Source of the DNA: Endothia cerciana
Lineage: Eukaryota; Ascomycota; Sordariomycetes; Diaporthales; Cryphonectriaceae
NCBI GenBank assembly: GCA_026119935.1
Contig: JALRMH010000004.1
Span: forward strand, 310,001-374,000
Direction: 5' to 3'
Length of the DNA: 64,000 bases
Part shown: positions 34,841 through 46,490 of the stretch, one piece after another
Layout of the letters: every line of letters begins with the position of its first letter
How positions within the stretch are numbered: the stretch's first letter is position 1
The notes under the pieces: generated by a model
What the model saw: the letters and a program-made list of their open reading frames with translations, nothing else
Databases searched by the model: none
What the model was told of the DNA's origin: nothing
Made by a program: the position numbers and the translations under genes

Positions 34841-36645
34841 ATGCTTGACGTCAACGACTTCATCACCGAGCGGGGTGGAAATCCTGAGAAGATCAAGTGT
34901 GTCTGCTCCTCTGCCCTAGGGGTTCAGGCAGCCAGCTTGTCACCCACGAGAACAAGAGGAGGGCGGTTGGCTAACGGGTGATCCGCAGGGAGTCGCAGCG
35001 ACGCAGAGGAGCTCCCGTCGAGGTCGTCGACGAGATTATCACCCAATGGGACGACCACCGCAAGACCTTGTACGCTGCGACGCAGCTGAACAGCAAGATC
35101 AACGAGACGCAGAAGGCAATTGGTATGAAGAAGAAGGTCAGCTCGCCCGCTGCCACGACCCCCTGCCATAGCTGGGCTGCTCCCGCTGACAAGAGCCTTC
35201 CTATGTAGAACAAGGAGAACGCCGACGAGCTCCTCCAGGAGAAGGCCGCCCTCGAGAAGTCCAAGAAGGAGCTTATAGACCAGGCCACCGTCAAGGAGGC
35301 CGAGTACAAGGCCAAGCTCAACACCGTCGGCAACATCGTGCATGACAGCGTGCCGATCTCCATGGACGAGGCCAACAACGCGGTGATCCGCACCTGGGCC
35401 CCCGAGGGCGTGACCGTCGAGAAGCGCGACTGCCTGTCCCACCACGAGGTCCTCACGCGCATAGACGGATATGAGCCGGAGCGGGGCGTCAAGGTCGTTG
35501 GCCACAGGGGCTACTTCCTCAAGAACTGGGGCACGTTCCTCAACCAGGCACTGATCAACTACGGTCTGGAGTTCCTGAACGGCCGGGGCTACACCGCGCT
35601 GCAGGCGCCTCAGTTCATGCTGAGGGACGTCATGGCCAAGACGGCGCAGCTCGAGCAGTTCGACGATGAGCTGTACAAGGTCTCGGACGGCCCGCCCCAG
35701 AACGACAAGTACCTCATCGCCACGAGCGAGCAGCCCATCTCGGCATTCCACGCGGACGAGTGGCTGCAGAAGACGGACTTGCCGTTGAAGTACGCGGGTT
35801 TCTCTACTTGTTACCGGAGAGAGGCGGGTGCACACGGCCGCGACGCTTGGGGTATCTTCCGTGTCCACCAGTTCGAGAAGGTGGAGCAGTTTGTCCTCAC
35901 CGATCCGGAGAAGAGCTGGGAGATGTTTGACGAGATGATTGGCGCCTCCGAGGCTTTCTACCAGTCCCTGGGCCTGCCATACCAGGTCGTCTCTATTGTG
36001 TCTGGGGCTCTGAACAACGCTGTGAGTCGCCAAAGTCCGGCCCTCGCTGGACACGAGTGATGCTGATTGCTTGACCCAGGCCGCCAAGAAGTTCGACCTC
36101 GAAGCGTGGTTCCCCTTCCAGTAAGCTGAATACCTGGAAGCCCTAAACTCCTGCGGCATCCAGTACTGACATGTCATGTCCAAATAGGGGTGAATACAAG
36201 GAGCTTGTCTCCTGCTCCAACTGCACTGACTACCAGTCCCGAAACCTTGAGATAAGGTATGGCAACAAGAAGCAGACTGATGTCAAGAAGACCTATGTTC
36301 ACTGCCTCAACTCCACATTGTGTGCCACCACCCGGGCGATGTGCTGCATAATGGAGAACTACCAGACTGAGGATGTGAGTCTGCCCATTTTAATATTCAC
36401 TAAAAGCCATCTACTGACCTGGCGGATAGGGCCTGAGAATTCCTGAGCCCCTCAGGAAATACCTGCCCGGCGCTCCTGACTTCATCCCCTTTACCAAGGA
36501 ACTACCGAAAGACACCACTTCCCAGAAGCAGAAGGCCAAGGAGAACAAAACTCCCAAGGCCAAGGACGCGGCCAAGTCAGCAGCAGGCGCTGCAGCAGAC
36601 GCAGTCGGGAAGGTTGCTGACAAGCTGAAGGAGGCGGCTGTCTAG
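34841..36645 (+). CDS. ses1: Seryl-tRNA synthetase, cytosolic
   Basis: Class II synthetase charging tRNA-Ser, 486 aa. Exons: 34841-34896, 34989-35136, 35209-36021, 36080-36120, 36188-36374, 36430-36645. The N-terminal coiled-coil arm (about residues 30-110, VDEIITQWDDHRKTLYAATQ to KSKKELIDQATVKEAEYKAK) binds the tRNA variable arm. GFSTCYRREAGAHGRDAWGI is motif 2, with FRVHQFEKVEQF behind it, and GLRIPEPLRKYLPG is motif 3. The C-terminal tail is Lys/Ala-rich (KAKENKTPKAKDAAKSAAGA), a eukaryotic cytosolic feature, and there is no mitochondrial presequence. The second intron has an unusual GTCAGC donor, but frame and family demand it. Confidence 0.95.
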
Positions 36646-37283
36646 GTTCTGTGTCCTCGATATTACAGCGGGCGCAAGATTCCTGGCTTTGCTTCTGATA
36701 CCTCGAAATGTTGTGGAAGGAATTGCAAGGCATGATAGAAATTCACATCAATAGATGACTTGTACTCTGGTTTATTGTTGTGAAGACGCCAGCAGGCAGT
36801 CACCAATTCAGGGGTTGAAGAGTACAAAGTCGCTTAAAGCGATGATTTCGGCTACACGATTTTCGCATGATGAGGCAAGGGTGCCACTTCCATTCTGGGA
36901 ACTTTTCTTTGCACTTGCCTTTGATGATGCCTTGAGCAACCCGTAGTCAGGGTTTCACTGCATCACCATGCTTGACACCCAATGTTCTCTTTTTCCGACG
37001 AGGTGCTATTCTTTCTTCAATTCTCAAACACACAGGGATTGTCACATAAGTTCGTGTGTTCAAGATGGTGTAGTTCGCTGGGAACAATTATCTGGCTGCC
37101 CCTGCTCTCAGAATAGCCTGGGACTGGGCCCCAGTCACGGGCTCAAAGCAACACCTCATTTGCATGCACCCCAAACCTCATTTCATCTCACGCGCGGCCT
37201 TACGCCGTCCACCAAACAACAAGCTGCAAAACCAAAACCACGGTGATCACGGCGACCACAGCGAGTGGATAGCGCTTGAGGCT
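36646..37283. other. Intergenic region, SerRS to the peptidase gene
   Basis: No gene seen; both neighbours are on the plus strand. Confidence 0.6.
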
Positions 37284-38800
37284 ATGGAGTGTCCATTTTG
37301 CGGGTTCAAGCCTCCACAAGGGGAGCATGAGGATTATGCAATGCAGCTGGTACGTAATGATTCGCATCTGCAGCCTCACTTCGGCCGGACTTCTGCTGCC
37401 ACGCCGAGTCGTCTAATCCCACGAGCCAGCTAACATATCCACAGCACATAGAGACCGACCACTCCGAGAGCAGATCGCCATTCGTGCCTGACGAGGGTCT
37501 TTCAAACCCCGAGCATGCTGCCGAGGAGCTGGATGGGGCTGGCAACGCCTATGTGGAGTGTCCCATCGAAGGCTGCAATGAGGTCGTCGTCAGGGATGAG
37601 CTCGACTATCACCTCGAGCTGCACTCAGATGAGGCCGAGGACGGCAGCACAACACCCCAACCCGCAATACCCCCACCAGAGCCTGTGACAGCATCAGCAT
37701 CAGCATCAGGTCAGGATGCTGACATCGGCGGTGAGGGTGTCCCCCGCACCAGATCAGCGAAGCGGCGGCGCTCATTGCCAGAACGCGACACATCTCAGGA
37801 CTCTGATGAGGTGGCTGCGCATTCCCGCCGTAAAAAGGCCATCTTTGCGTGGAGGCACATCCTGGCGATGCCTAAGTGGAACAAATCTAAGACAGAGAGC
37901 AGCGACGGCACAATATCCACCTCCGCCAGCAGCAGTGAGTTCAATGCGCCGCAGCAGCCGAAGCAGCTCGGTAAGGCAGAGCTAGGCCGTTTCGCCCATG
38001 AGAAGCAGATGCCAGAGTGGCTTGTCAAGATGTTGAAGCGGGACGGCCAGGTTGTCGGCGAGGATGTCATACCTGTGTTGAAGCAGATGCTGCAGCAATC
38101 CGCCTCGACGGAGTACGCCTACCTCTGCCACCCGTGTGTGCAGCACGTATCGAAGCTGCGGCGCGAGGGCGGCTTCTGCGGGTATCGCAACATCCAGATG
38201 ATGTCCTCCTTCATCATGGGGACCGGGTACGAGGGATCACACAACAATTTCAACGGGAAGCTACCTAGCATTTTCGACATACAGGAGTTCATCGAGGCGG
38301 CTTGGGACCGAGGTATCAACCAGCAGGGACGTGTTGAGACCGGTGGCGTCAGAGGAACCCGTAAGTACATCGGAACGCCGGAGGCGCAGGCTATGCTCCG
38401 GCACCTAGACGTTCCATGCGTGGCGCAGGGTTTCAAGAACAAGAAGGAGGCCGGCAAGGCGGAGGCCAGTCTGCTATTCAACGTGGAGCGGTACTTTGCG
38501 CAAGGCGTCTACAGTCCGGAGGACAGGGTGCGGTGCACGACGCTGCCGCCCATCTACTTCCAGCACGCCGGCCACTCGATGACGATCGTGGGCATCGAGA
38601 AGCAGACGAACGGTAAGGCGAACCTGCTTGTGTTTGACCCGATGTTCCGCGACGCGGCGGTCATCACACAGCGGATCGGCCGGACGTTCAAGTATAAGTA
38701 CGCGGACTCGGCGATGAACGCGTACCGGAGAGGGCATAAGTACCTGAGACGGTATCGAGAGTTCGAGTGCTTGAGGTCAGAGCAGGCAGTTCCTGATTGA
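37284..38800 (+). CDS. ZUFSP/Mug105-type deubiquitinase (peptidase C78 family)
   Basis: Cysteine peptidase related to UFM1-specific proteases; ZUP1/ZUFSP and fission-yeast Mug105 cut ubiquitin chains (family knowledge). 473 aa in exons 37284-37349 and 37445-38800. Two N-terminal C2H2/UBZ-like fingers are seen: MECPFCGFKPPQGEHEDYAM with HIETDH across the intron, and CPIEGCNEVVVRDELDYHLE with LHSDE. An acidic Pro/Ser linker with a basic patch (RSAKRRRSLPERD) follows. The C78 domain has catalytic Cys267 (GGFCGYRNIQM), His399 (HAGHSMTIVGIE) and Asp420 (LLVFDPMF), all conserved, so it should be active. It is convergent with ham1. Confidence 0.93.
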
Positions 38801-39309
38801 GGGGAATGGGACAGTAATTTGCTGACGCAATGACAGGCTGAAACCACCCGCGGACGCCGTACACGGAGATTAGTGGATTCCTGACGAGCGAAACTTCCCA
38901 ATCTGTGTTTGTTCAAGCCTGTATGAATGAGAAGGAGATGGACTAGATGGCGACGAGGAGAGGTGTCGCGGTTACGAGCCTGTAGCGCGGCGTTCTTGCA
39001 TGGACGGCATTGGAACAAGTAAGTTCTCGTCCTCGGGGCAGAGAGAGGAAGTTGACGAGATGGTATCCCACGGGCGCACAGAGCAAAAGCACTGGCCCCA
39101 ACGAGATTTACATTGACAAGGCGTTGTCCTATGTTACCCATACCGATTCTACCGCAGGAGTCATGCCTTATGATATAAGCAGGGCGTTTGTAGAGCCGTA
39201 ATGATGTCGGAGTCGAGGTGGCCTGTTTAATGTCTATAGCGCCCATCCACGCCAATACAATGGCCATAGCCCCTTGAAGAAGCGATCTGAGCTGCCCGCT
39301 TCCTATCTA
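38801..39309. other. Convergent spacer, peptidase gene / ham1
   Basis: 509 bp shared 3' region; no gene seen. Confidence 0.6.
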
Positions 39310-40447
39310 TCAAGAGACTTGCTGCTTGAACCATGCCTGCAGTTTCTCAAGTGCCCGCCCGCGATGAGAGATCTTGTTCTTTTCTGACTTCTCCATCTCA
39401 GCGTACCTATGTATCATGTCAGCGCCCCATGTCATCCAAGTCAAAACTTGTTCGTTGGCTCGAGGTCACCCACGTCTTGCCCTCATACTCGAAGACAGCA
39501 TCCCAGCCGAAGACGGCCGGTCCCCTTGCCGGCACTATTTTCCCCTGTCATTGCACATCACAAATTAGAGAAAGAAAAAAAAAAAAAAAAAAAGGGGGAT
39601 TAGTCTTCTCCCGAGGATCACGAGGTCAAGAATCAAATGACTGGATTTGCGGAAGACCCTCTCCCCTGGGGAATCTGACGGCAAGGCGTCTTCTCCCCCC
39701 CCCCCCCTCCCTTCCCCGTTCCGCCGTTATCAGCTCACCTGTGTGATGCCCTGGAACAGCATAGGCTCGTGCCCCGGTCCCTCAGAGAAGCCAAACGTGC
39801 AGACGGCCTTGGCGCCCTTGTCTTCGTACGCGGCGAGCAGGTTGTTCAGGCCCTCGTGGCCCAGGTCCTGGAGGAACCATTTGCTAGATATTTGCTCAGG
39901 TCAGCCAGGGTATACACCGGCCAGCCCGTCTCCCCGCCCCCCTTCCCCCTCCAGCCCTCTCGCAGCCCCCACCATGCCGGACGGCCCAGGACACACGAAA
40001 AAAGACAGACGTACATGTAGGGGCCCGGCAGGCCATTCAGGGCATCGAAGCAGAGACATGTGTCTTCTACCAGGACGGGACCTCCGACCTAGGTGCAGTC
40101 CATGAATCAGTCAACTAGAATCTTTATTTTTTTTTTCAAACCCAGCCAGCACAGGTGGTGTTTTTTTTGGGGGGGAGGGGGGTGGGGTTCCATTCAAAAA
40201 ATCAAAAAATAATTCTTATCATGGCGTATGGGTGTTGGGTTGGAGTTTGGTGAGAGTGAGATATTACCTGCTCTGCTGCGGCCCGGCACTTGGCGATGGT
40301 CACCTCCTCCAGCGTCCCCTGCACCTCGACCAGGTCCAGCGCCTGACTGTTGACCTCGATCGTCGGCTCGAGGATCGCCTTGACCTCAGCGAGCTTGTTC
40401 TTGTTGCCGGTGATGAAGTTGACAACTTGGGTTGCTTTGGAGGCCAT
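39310..40447 (-). CDS. ham1: Inosine triphosphate pyrophosphatase (Ham1/ITPA)
   Basis: Hydrolyses non-canonical purine nucleotides (ITP, dITP, XTP) to monophosphates, keeping them out of DNA and RNA; 188 aa. Exons, minus strand: 40447-40268, 40088-40015, 39883-39739, 39544-39474, 39406-39310. Signature blocks: FITGNKNKLAEVKAIL (substrate loop), GGPVLVEDTCLCFDALNGLP (catalytic acid residues), GPYIKWFLQDLGHEGLNNLL, ARGPAVFGWDAVFEYEGKTY and EKNKISHRGRALEKL. The first, second and third introns (179, 131 and 194 bp) are longer than usual here and contain homopolymer runs (T, G and A). It lies in a run of three minus-strand genes with fap7 and nap1. Confidence 0.95.
39576..39593. repeat. Poly-A tract within a ham1 intron
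   Basis: 18 A followed by GGGGG inside the third ham1 intron (on the coding strand a C/T tract near the acceptor side). Length is prone to sequencing error. Confidence 0.85.
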
Positions 40448-40890
40448 GATGAGGTTGGGGGGTAAGGATCAGCCCGAGAAGAGGAGATTGGGAACAACGA
40501 AGAGAAGAAAGAGAGATAGACAGGCGAATCAAGAGGTGCTGGTGGTTTTGCCTTGCGGGACTTCAACTTGATATCGACGTTTGGGGTGGAGCCCTCTCAG
40601 AGTCAGGGTTTCTCAGGGTTGTGAGCACCGGTGGATGGCTTAATTGCATATCTGAACGATCCTCCCTAGGGCACACCGGGAGCAACACACCTGCTTCTAG
40701 GCCTGCTATTACGAGTCGAGGAAAATCAGTCTGATCGCTCAGGGGTATCATATTGAACTTTTGAACGCCTCCCTATCCCATCTCTGCCCTTCGGCCTTCA
40801 GGTCCGGAACCAGACCTCATGTTCTCTCGTGGGGAACGCATCTGGAAAAGAGCCGTCCCCGGCCTCTCCCCCCCCCCCCCCAACCCAGAC
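40448..40890. other. Intergenic region, ham1 promoter and fap7 3' end
   Basis: 443 bp; C-run at 40868-40880 just beyond the fap7 stop. No gene seen. Confidence 0.6.
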
Positions 40891-41663
40891 TCACTCAGCC
40901 TTGTTGTCCTCCTTCCACTGCCTCAGCCACGCCTGGATCCTCTCGACGTTCTCCTCCAGCTCGTCGTTCGTGTCGCTCCTGAGCTCGACGACGATCTCCT
41001 CATCGTACGAGTCCCGCGCCTCCTGTAGGAGCACCTCCATGATTTCGGAGTCTACATTCTCCTGCAGCTTGACCTCGGGATAATTCCTGTCCCGGCCGTC
41101 AGCATATCGTCGACCAAGTCGCGCGGTAATGTGATGGCGGGGGAGACCCAGGGTGGGGAAAGGGGGGGGGGGGGAGGGAAAGGCGAAGAGTGGGACATGT
41201 ATGGGAGACAGGGCTTACCTCGCCGCGAGCCGGTCATAATGGACATCGGAAGCCACCCTCAGCACCACCACGAGGTCGATCCAGCTCTTGGGGAACAGGT
41301 CGCACGCGTGCCAGTCGATGATGCAGCCCCCGGCCCTGCACTCGTCCTCGATGGCGTCCAGCAGCTACCTCAAAAACACTCGTCAGCTCCTCAGGATGCA
41401 CGCCGACCGAGTTCAAGAGACACCCCCGTCCTCCCCCGTCCCCCCCCCCCCGGCCTCCAGGTGAGACAGACCTTGTCCTCGTCGACGATCCAGCTCTGGT
41501 ACTCCTCGTCCCAGCCCTCGTGGCACTCCCTCTCCTTGACCACCTGGTTCACGCTCAGGTGCTTCAGCTCGGGGCACCGCTCGGCGAGGACCTCGCAGTG
41601 CGTCGTCTTGCCAGTGCCGGGCGTGCCGGTGACTATTATGTTAGGGAGGGACCTTAACGACAT
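40891..41663 (-). CDS. fap7: Adenylate kinase-like ATPase Fap7 / AK6 (40S maturation)
   Basis: Nuclear P-loop kinase/ATPase required for the last 20S-to-18S rRNA cleavage with uS11 (family knowledge); 177 aa. Exons, minus strand: 41663-41472, 41364-41219, 41086-40891. The P-loop NIIVTGTPGTGKTTHCEVLA is near the N-terminus, followed by ECHEGWDEEYQSWIVDEDK, GGCIIDWHACDLFPKSWIDL (Walker B region), VVVLRVASDVHYDRLAARNY and a C-terminal ELEENVERIQAWLRQWKEDN. It is slightly shorter than plant and animal AK6 plus extensions, but complete. The GTCTGT donor of intron 1 is uncommon; the frame supports it. Confidence 0.95.
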
Positions 41664-42721
41664 GGTTCTGCGGGCGGGAGGTGTGTTAGGTTGCGGGTGA
41701 GTGAGTTGGCCAGGGCAAGGCTCGAAACCGGGTCGATGTGGCCGGTGTTGGTTGGAAACGAATGGGCTGAGACCGGGAGACAGGAATTTTCCCTTGCCCC
41801 CCTGTGGGGCGTGTGGTATATGAAGAGAAGTGGCGAGAACGGCCTGCTGTCCAGCCCCCTTGCAGCAGTCGGGTACCTGGTGAAACTCACAGTTGATGAT
41901 GCCCTTTGCTTCTCACCTGTACACTTCTTATTCGGGTTAAACATGGAAATTTTCCTGTAAGGGTTAGGGCAAGGGTTGATGTATCCCGGATGGCAATCAA
42001 CGGTTCCGGGGGGGGTGTTGGGGGTGGCGTTGGACAGATGTCGCCATTGTGTAACGGTGGCGCTGCCTGAGTCAACGATTCAAGTCGAAAAGCGGCCCCG
42101 AAGCGTCATGAGGAATGGAGATGGCCTCACGGGTTTCTACAGCGGTAGTATGCCAGGTCGAGGTGATGGATTGCTCTGTGGGAAGGGAACTCAAACTGCC
42201 TAACTGACAACGTGTAACGTGTTTCTGCTAACGCCTAGAACCCTTCCTTCCATCCCTTATGAATGCTGCCTTTTGCCCTGGGGACACTTGTCTACCCACG
42301 ATGCGGCCAGATGCAAATAGTAGGGTGTGGTGGGTGATAATCTCAACCTAAGACTGTCGATAGCGTGGGACGAGTCCGAACAAACCAAGCGGGTGAACGG
42401 TCCCATGATCATAACCTGTCTTAAAACACACACGGAGCGCGACACTAGAAAAAAAAAAAAAAAAAAAAACCCTAACCACCCCCCTCCGCTTCCCCTCGCC
42501 GCCGGAACCACACGCAACTGCGGATCTTTCAAAGCCTTTTCCGCGCATTATGATGATCTATAGGTGAAACCGTAATGATCAAACAGACCGGACCCCCTAG
42601 GACGTGAAGGTGGGAGGCCACGTAGATGGTACTGCTTCCCACGGGTGGGGGAGTGCCGAGCAGCTGAACTCCAAGTGAAGATGATGCAAAATCCAAGATT
42701 CCGAGCTTGGTGTCGGGACAT
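41664..42721. promoter_or_regulatory. fap7 promoter region with telomere-like GGGTTAGGG
   Basis: About 1 kb upstream of fap7 and downstream of nap1. GGGTTAGGG at 41961-41969 lies about 300 bp upstream of the fap7 start. A second copy of the same motif on the other strand (CCCTAACC, 42470-42477) follows a 21-bp A tract (42449-42469). TTAGGG boxes are known binding sites of Tbf1-type factors in fungi, including at ribosome-related genes. Function here is inferred. Confidence 0.45.
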
Positions 42722-44264
42722 TTAGCTCTGCTTGCACTCCGCAGCCTCCTGCTTGGGCTTGGAGCCATCATCCTACAAGAAAGCATTAGTACGTGGCAGT
42801 GTGAGTAACCAAGGGCCGGAACATCTTACGTCGTCCTCATCCGACTCCTCATCCTCATCACGGTCCTCACTTAGGTCGTCCTCATCATCGTCCTCGTCGA
42901 AGTCCTCCTCGTCGAAGTCATCCTCATCCATCTCCTCGAAGGCCAGGGCCTCTCCGGTGAACCAGTCGATGGCACGGGGAATCAGCTTCTCCTTGATATC
43001 CTCGCCCAACTGATAATCGAGCTCGAGGCGCTCCTCGATATCGGAAGCCGCATCGTCGTCGTCCTCAGTGGGCGCCTTGGGTGGGGAGAAGAAGTTGAAG
43101 AAAGACTCGGTGGGGACAGTCTTCTTGACGATGCGGGTTTGTTTCGTGTCTGGCTCAGTTAGTATTGACAGCACCGCCGGGGATCCCCCAAGGTACACAG
43201 GGGCTTACTCTTGTTGCGCTGCTTCTTCTGCTCGATGCGCACCGTCAGGTCCTTGCCCTCCTTCCAGTTGATCTTGTCACCGTCGGCGTGGTCATAGATG
43301 AAGTCGCCACCGTAGCCGGACTCGTTCTGGTAGTAGTAGGTCTTGGTGATGATCTTGTTGGTGAAGTACTCGTTCTCGTCAAACTCGAAGATGAGACGGA
43401 AGCCGGGCCTCTCCAGGTACTCCATGCGGATGTCGACGAGGTGCTTCAGGGCGCCCTCGTCACGGTCGGTGATCATCTCGGCGAGGGAGATCTGGTTCTT
43501 CATGGCAGACAGCCAGAACTCTGGAATGCCACTGACATCCTCGTTGGACTCGGCAGACTTCTCCTTCTCGGCAGCATCGGGCTTGGCCTCCTCGTCCTCG
43601 TCCTCGTCCTCGCCCTCCTCGCCGTCGGCAATCTCCTGCTCGCTGGGCTCGGCCTTGCCGTTGATGATCTCGGCACGCTTCTCATAGAGAGGGGTGAACT
43701 TGGCGAAGTACTTCTTCTCGAGCTGGAGGACCTCCTCCTGGAACTCGGCCTCGAGCTTGGTGTGCTCCTTCTGGATACCCTTGAGGCCGGCGACGCGCTT
43801 CTTGACCTGGGTCGGGAGGGACTCGATGTATCCGGAGGAGCGGCCGACGAGGGAGCCGAGACGGCCCTGGATCATCTGGACGAGCTTGGGGTTCTGGGCG
43901 AAGATCGAGGCAGCCGCGGCGCGGTCCAGGTCCTCTGTTGCGGCAGAGCACAATCAGCCTCTGTCCCTGACCAAGAGGTTCCCAACAGGTTTCACAGGCG
44001 CGGGGTAGTTGGGACTCGGTACTGACCTTCCTTGATGCTATCAACACCAGGCTGCTGGGCATGCGACGAGATGGGTGCATTGTTGGCAGGGGTGTTTTGG
44101 GGGGTCCTGGTATGTCATCATCAGCACGGGGGCTCGAGATTTTCCTCCCCTTATCGCGACGAGAAAGGTGATGTTTTCGTCGCACTGGGGACCATGTGGG
44201 ACCTGGGCAGTACTTACGGTGCCACGGCCAACTCCGGGCGCTTGTTTCGGATGGGTTCAGCCAT
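42722..44264 (-). CDS. nap1: Nucleosome assembly protein Nap1
   Basis: H2A-H2B chaperone, nuclear and cytoplasmic, 407 aa. Exons, minus strand: 44264-44218, 44106-44027, 43934-43209, 43149-42830, 42772-42722. The start is MAEPIRNKRPELAVAPTPQN. The NAP dimerisation helix begins around LQLEKKYFAKFTPLYEKRAE. IPEFWLSAMKNQISLAEMIT and VDIRMEYLERPGFRLIFEFD belong to the NAP core, and ITKTYYYQNESGYGGDF follows. The C-terminal domain ends in acidic blocks (FDEEDFDEDDDEDDLSEDRD). A 17-codon last exon adds DDGSKPKQEAAECKQS, whose CKQS is the farnesylation CaaX box known from Nap1 proteins. An acidic insert (EEGEDEDEDEEAKPD) sits near residue 135. It is divergent from the PGDH gene. Confidence 0.96.
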
Positions 44265-46490
44265 GATGTGTGTTTGGTGGTGATGATTTGGTTAAGGAGA
44301 GGCTGGGTTGAGGGGAGGGAAGAATGTGCAATGGACTTGACTTGGAAGGGAAGAGCGGTGTTGGAAGAGCTGTTGTGGATGAATGGTTTTCTAGAGGGGA
44401 TTGGGTAGCGGGCGGGACGCTTCGAAATTTTGGAGAAGGCGTGGGTGGGGTCCTGTCTGGTTCAGTTCCGTCCAGCCCAGTCCAGTTCGGTTTGCTTCAC
44501 CAACTCCCCAGTCCCGCTCTCCCCCCTCTCTCACTGGCACGGCACTGACTGGTGACGCCTGGAGCCGCCAACAGGGCCGTTCTTGGTACCTACTGTACCC
44601 CACCCACTGCAGCCCGTCCGCTGCGCAGTGGCCCCCGTCACCCGTGTCCACCTCCAGCTTTGGCGGGAGGCGAACCTTTTGTTGGGACGAGGGTCAGGGA
44701 CCGCGCCGGCTGCTGACTGTTAAAGTCTCGCCTGCGGACTGTCCTGACAAGGCCACCCACTCCCCACGCTCACCCGTCGCTAATGGAGGAAGCCGTCGTT
44801 ATCTACGGAGTATCTCTTGAATTCCTCAAGGGGGGTTCTGTTCTTGTCACCTGCAGTCTAGACCCGTGTTCGGTCCCCTCTGCTGCGCCATCTTTAGGCA
44901 TCTCCAGGCACCTTTGCTCTACGTGTCCCATCGAGCCGCCTTTACCGAAGGAAATAAAATCAAGAAGGAAGGAAAAGTCCTTAGTCTGCTCCTGACTGGC
45001 AACCATCTCATCGGGTGCGATCGGTGTTCAGTGAGTGTTACTGCAGTAGCACCGCACAGCCTAGCTGGACACGATTCATCGACCGTCCCTGTTGACTGTA
45101 GCGCCTCCACGCTTCTGGGCGGGGCATGGGATCCGGACTGTTTTGTTTGCACAATATGGGATCATCGGTACATGTTCGGTCCTGCTGATCCAAGCTTGGA
45201 GGTCTGGTTCGGTGAAGCTCATCAGCCAGAACGCTTCCTGCCGGGGCGAAGCGACAGGGCCGAGATGCTGGGAAGAGCCCCACAATTGCTACTCAAACGT
45301 GCACTTCCAAGCACTGATGCCCAGCCTAGTCCCTCCTCGTGGGACGCCTTCACAACCTGACGCGACCGCATCGCCGCCATGGTCCTCCAAGCCCCGAACT
45401 ACTGCGTCTGGTCGCTCGCATACCGACGGCTTCGCGGCGACAAGCAAGGTCTTCATTGGCTGCCTGGCCGTTTACCACCTGCACTCCCATACTGGTCCCA
45501 TACTGGTCTTTTCGGACGGCAAGTTCCATTGAAAAAATGAATGCGGATGACCAAGCTGCTGACAACAACATGAATACGCATGACCAAGCAATGCCATACT
45601 GTTTCACAGCATGCGATCCAGGGCTGCGACGGTCTGAACATGCTTGACTGAGCGCCCATAGTCCCAGAGTGGGAGTAAGTAGCCCTCATCCTTTTACAGC
45701 AACTTCCTCGCATATCTGGGTATCATTTGGTAGGGTTACGAGCCCTTTTCCTGGAGTCAAAACTGTTGTAAAGATGCCTTAGGAAGATCGGGGACTTGAA
45801 CCTCCTGGTAGGAACACCTTTGTCAGCGAGTGCAATCCTTATTGTACAGGTCACACCCCTCAAGACAGAGGGAAAAGAAAGGGTGCTGCCCTTCGAGACT
45901 CTAGAGTCCCGAAGGAACCGACAGTCTTGACTTGATCTAGAAAAGGCCCCTCCATAGGCCTGGGAACTTGTTGCGGAGTTGTCCCGCATGTAAAGGACCA
46001 GTTGTATGATGTATAGTAAATTTGCAACATTGGCTCCGAAATTTGTCGCCGCAAAGCTGCAGATGTCCTGTCTCTGCACTTCAAGGCCGTCGTGCGTCTG
46101 CATTGGGATGTCACATGTGTCATCTGCTGAGTGATGCTCCAGAGCGGGAAAGGGACGCCAACAAATTAGTCACGATTAGCCCCACCGGCAGGGGCTAGTG
46201 ACAGTACAGCATCCAAGACTCACCATGAGAATATTTATTTAAGCTTGACCGCGCTCCAGATCCTCCGCTGAACGGAGACACCATACTGCAAAGCCCTCGA
46301 AGCCGCATCACTCTGCTTCAGTTGCTGTACGGTCGCCCATTCTTGTGACTGTCGCCTATTGCCTATTGCAAGCTGCATTACCAAGTCCAGTCCAACTTCG
46401 GCATCGTTCGACTCTACCCTGAAAACGGAAACTATCCGAATGCGCTGCTGTGGGTTCAGACCGTAGCCTTTACAAGCTCACAACTCCATC
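44265..46490. other. Divergent intergenic region, nap1 / PGDH
   Basis: 2.2 kb with no recognisable gene. Minor internal duplications: CCCATACTGGTC twice at about 45486-45509, and a 16-bp imperfect direct repeat (ATGCGGATGACCAAGC / ATACGCATGACCAAGC) at about 45540-45590. A minus-strand ORF of 126 aa at 45723-46103 has no known features. Confidence 0.5.

Noticed and set aside
34841..34896. Mitochondrial presequence on SerRS
   Set aside because: The start MLDVNDFITERGG is acidic and matches cytosolic SerRS N-termini.
34924..36183. 419-aa minus-strand ORF
   Set aside because: Antisense to SerRS and crosses its introns; no family content.
43165..44025. 286-aa plus-strand ORF rich in Leu and Val
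   Set aside because: Antisense to nap1; the apparent hydrophobicity is the reverse reading of acidic codons.
45770..45815. Possible tRNA (GGTTCAAGTCC on the minus strand)
   Set aside because: The T-arm stem has mismatches, and no A box, D-arm or matching acceptor stem is found upstream.
45723..46103. 126-aa minus-strand ORF
   Set aside because: No splice context, conserved motif or recognisable family; no support beyond being open.
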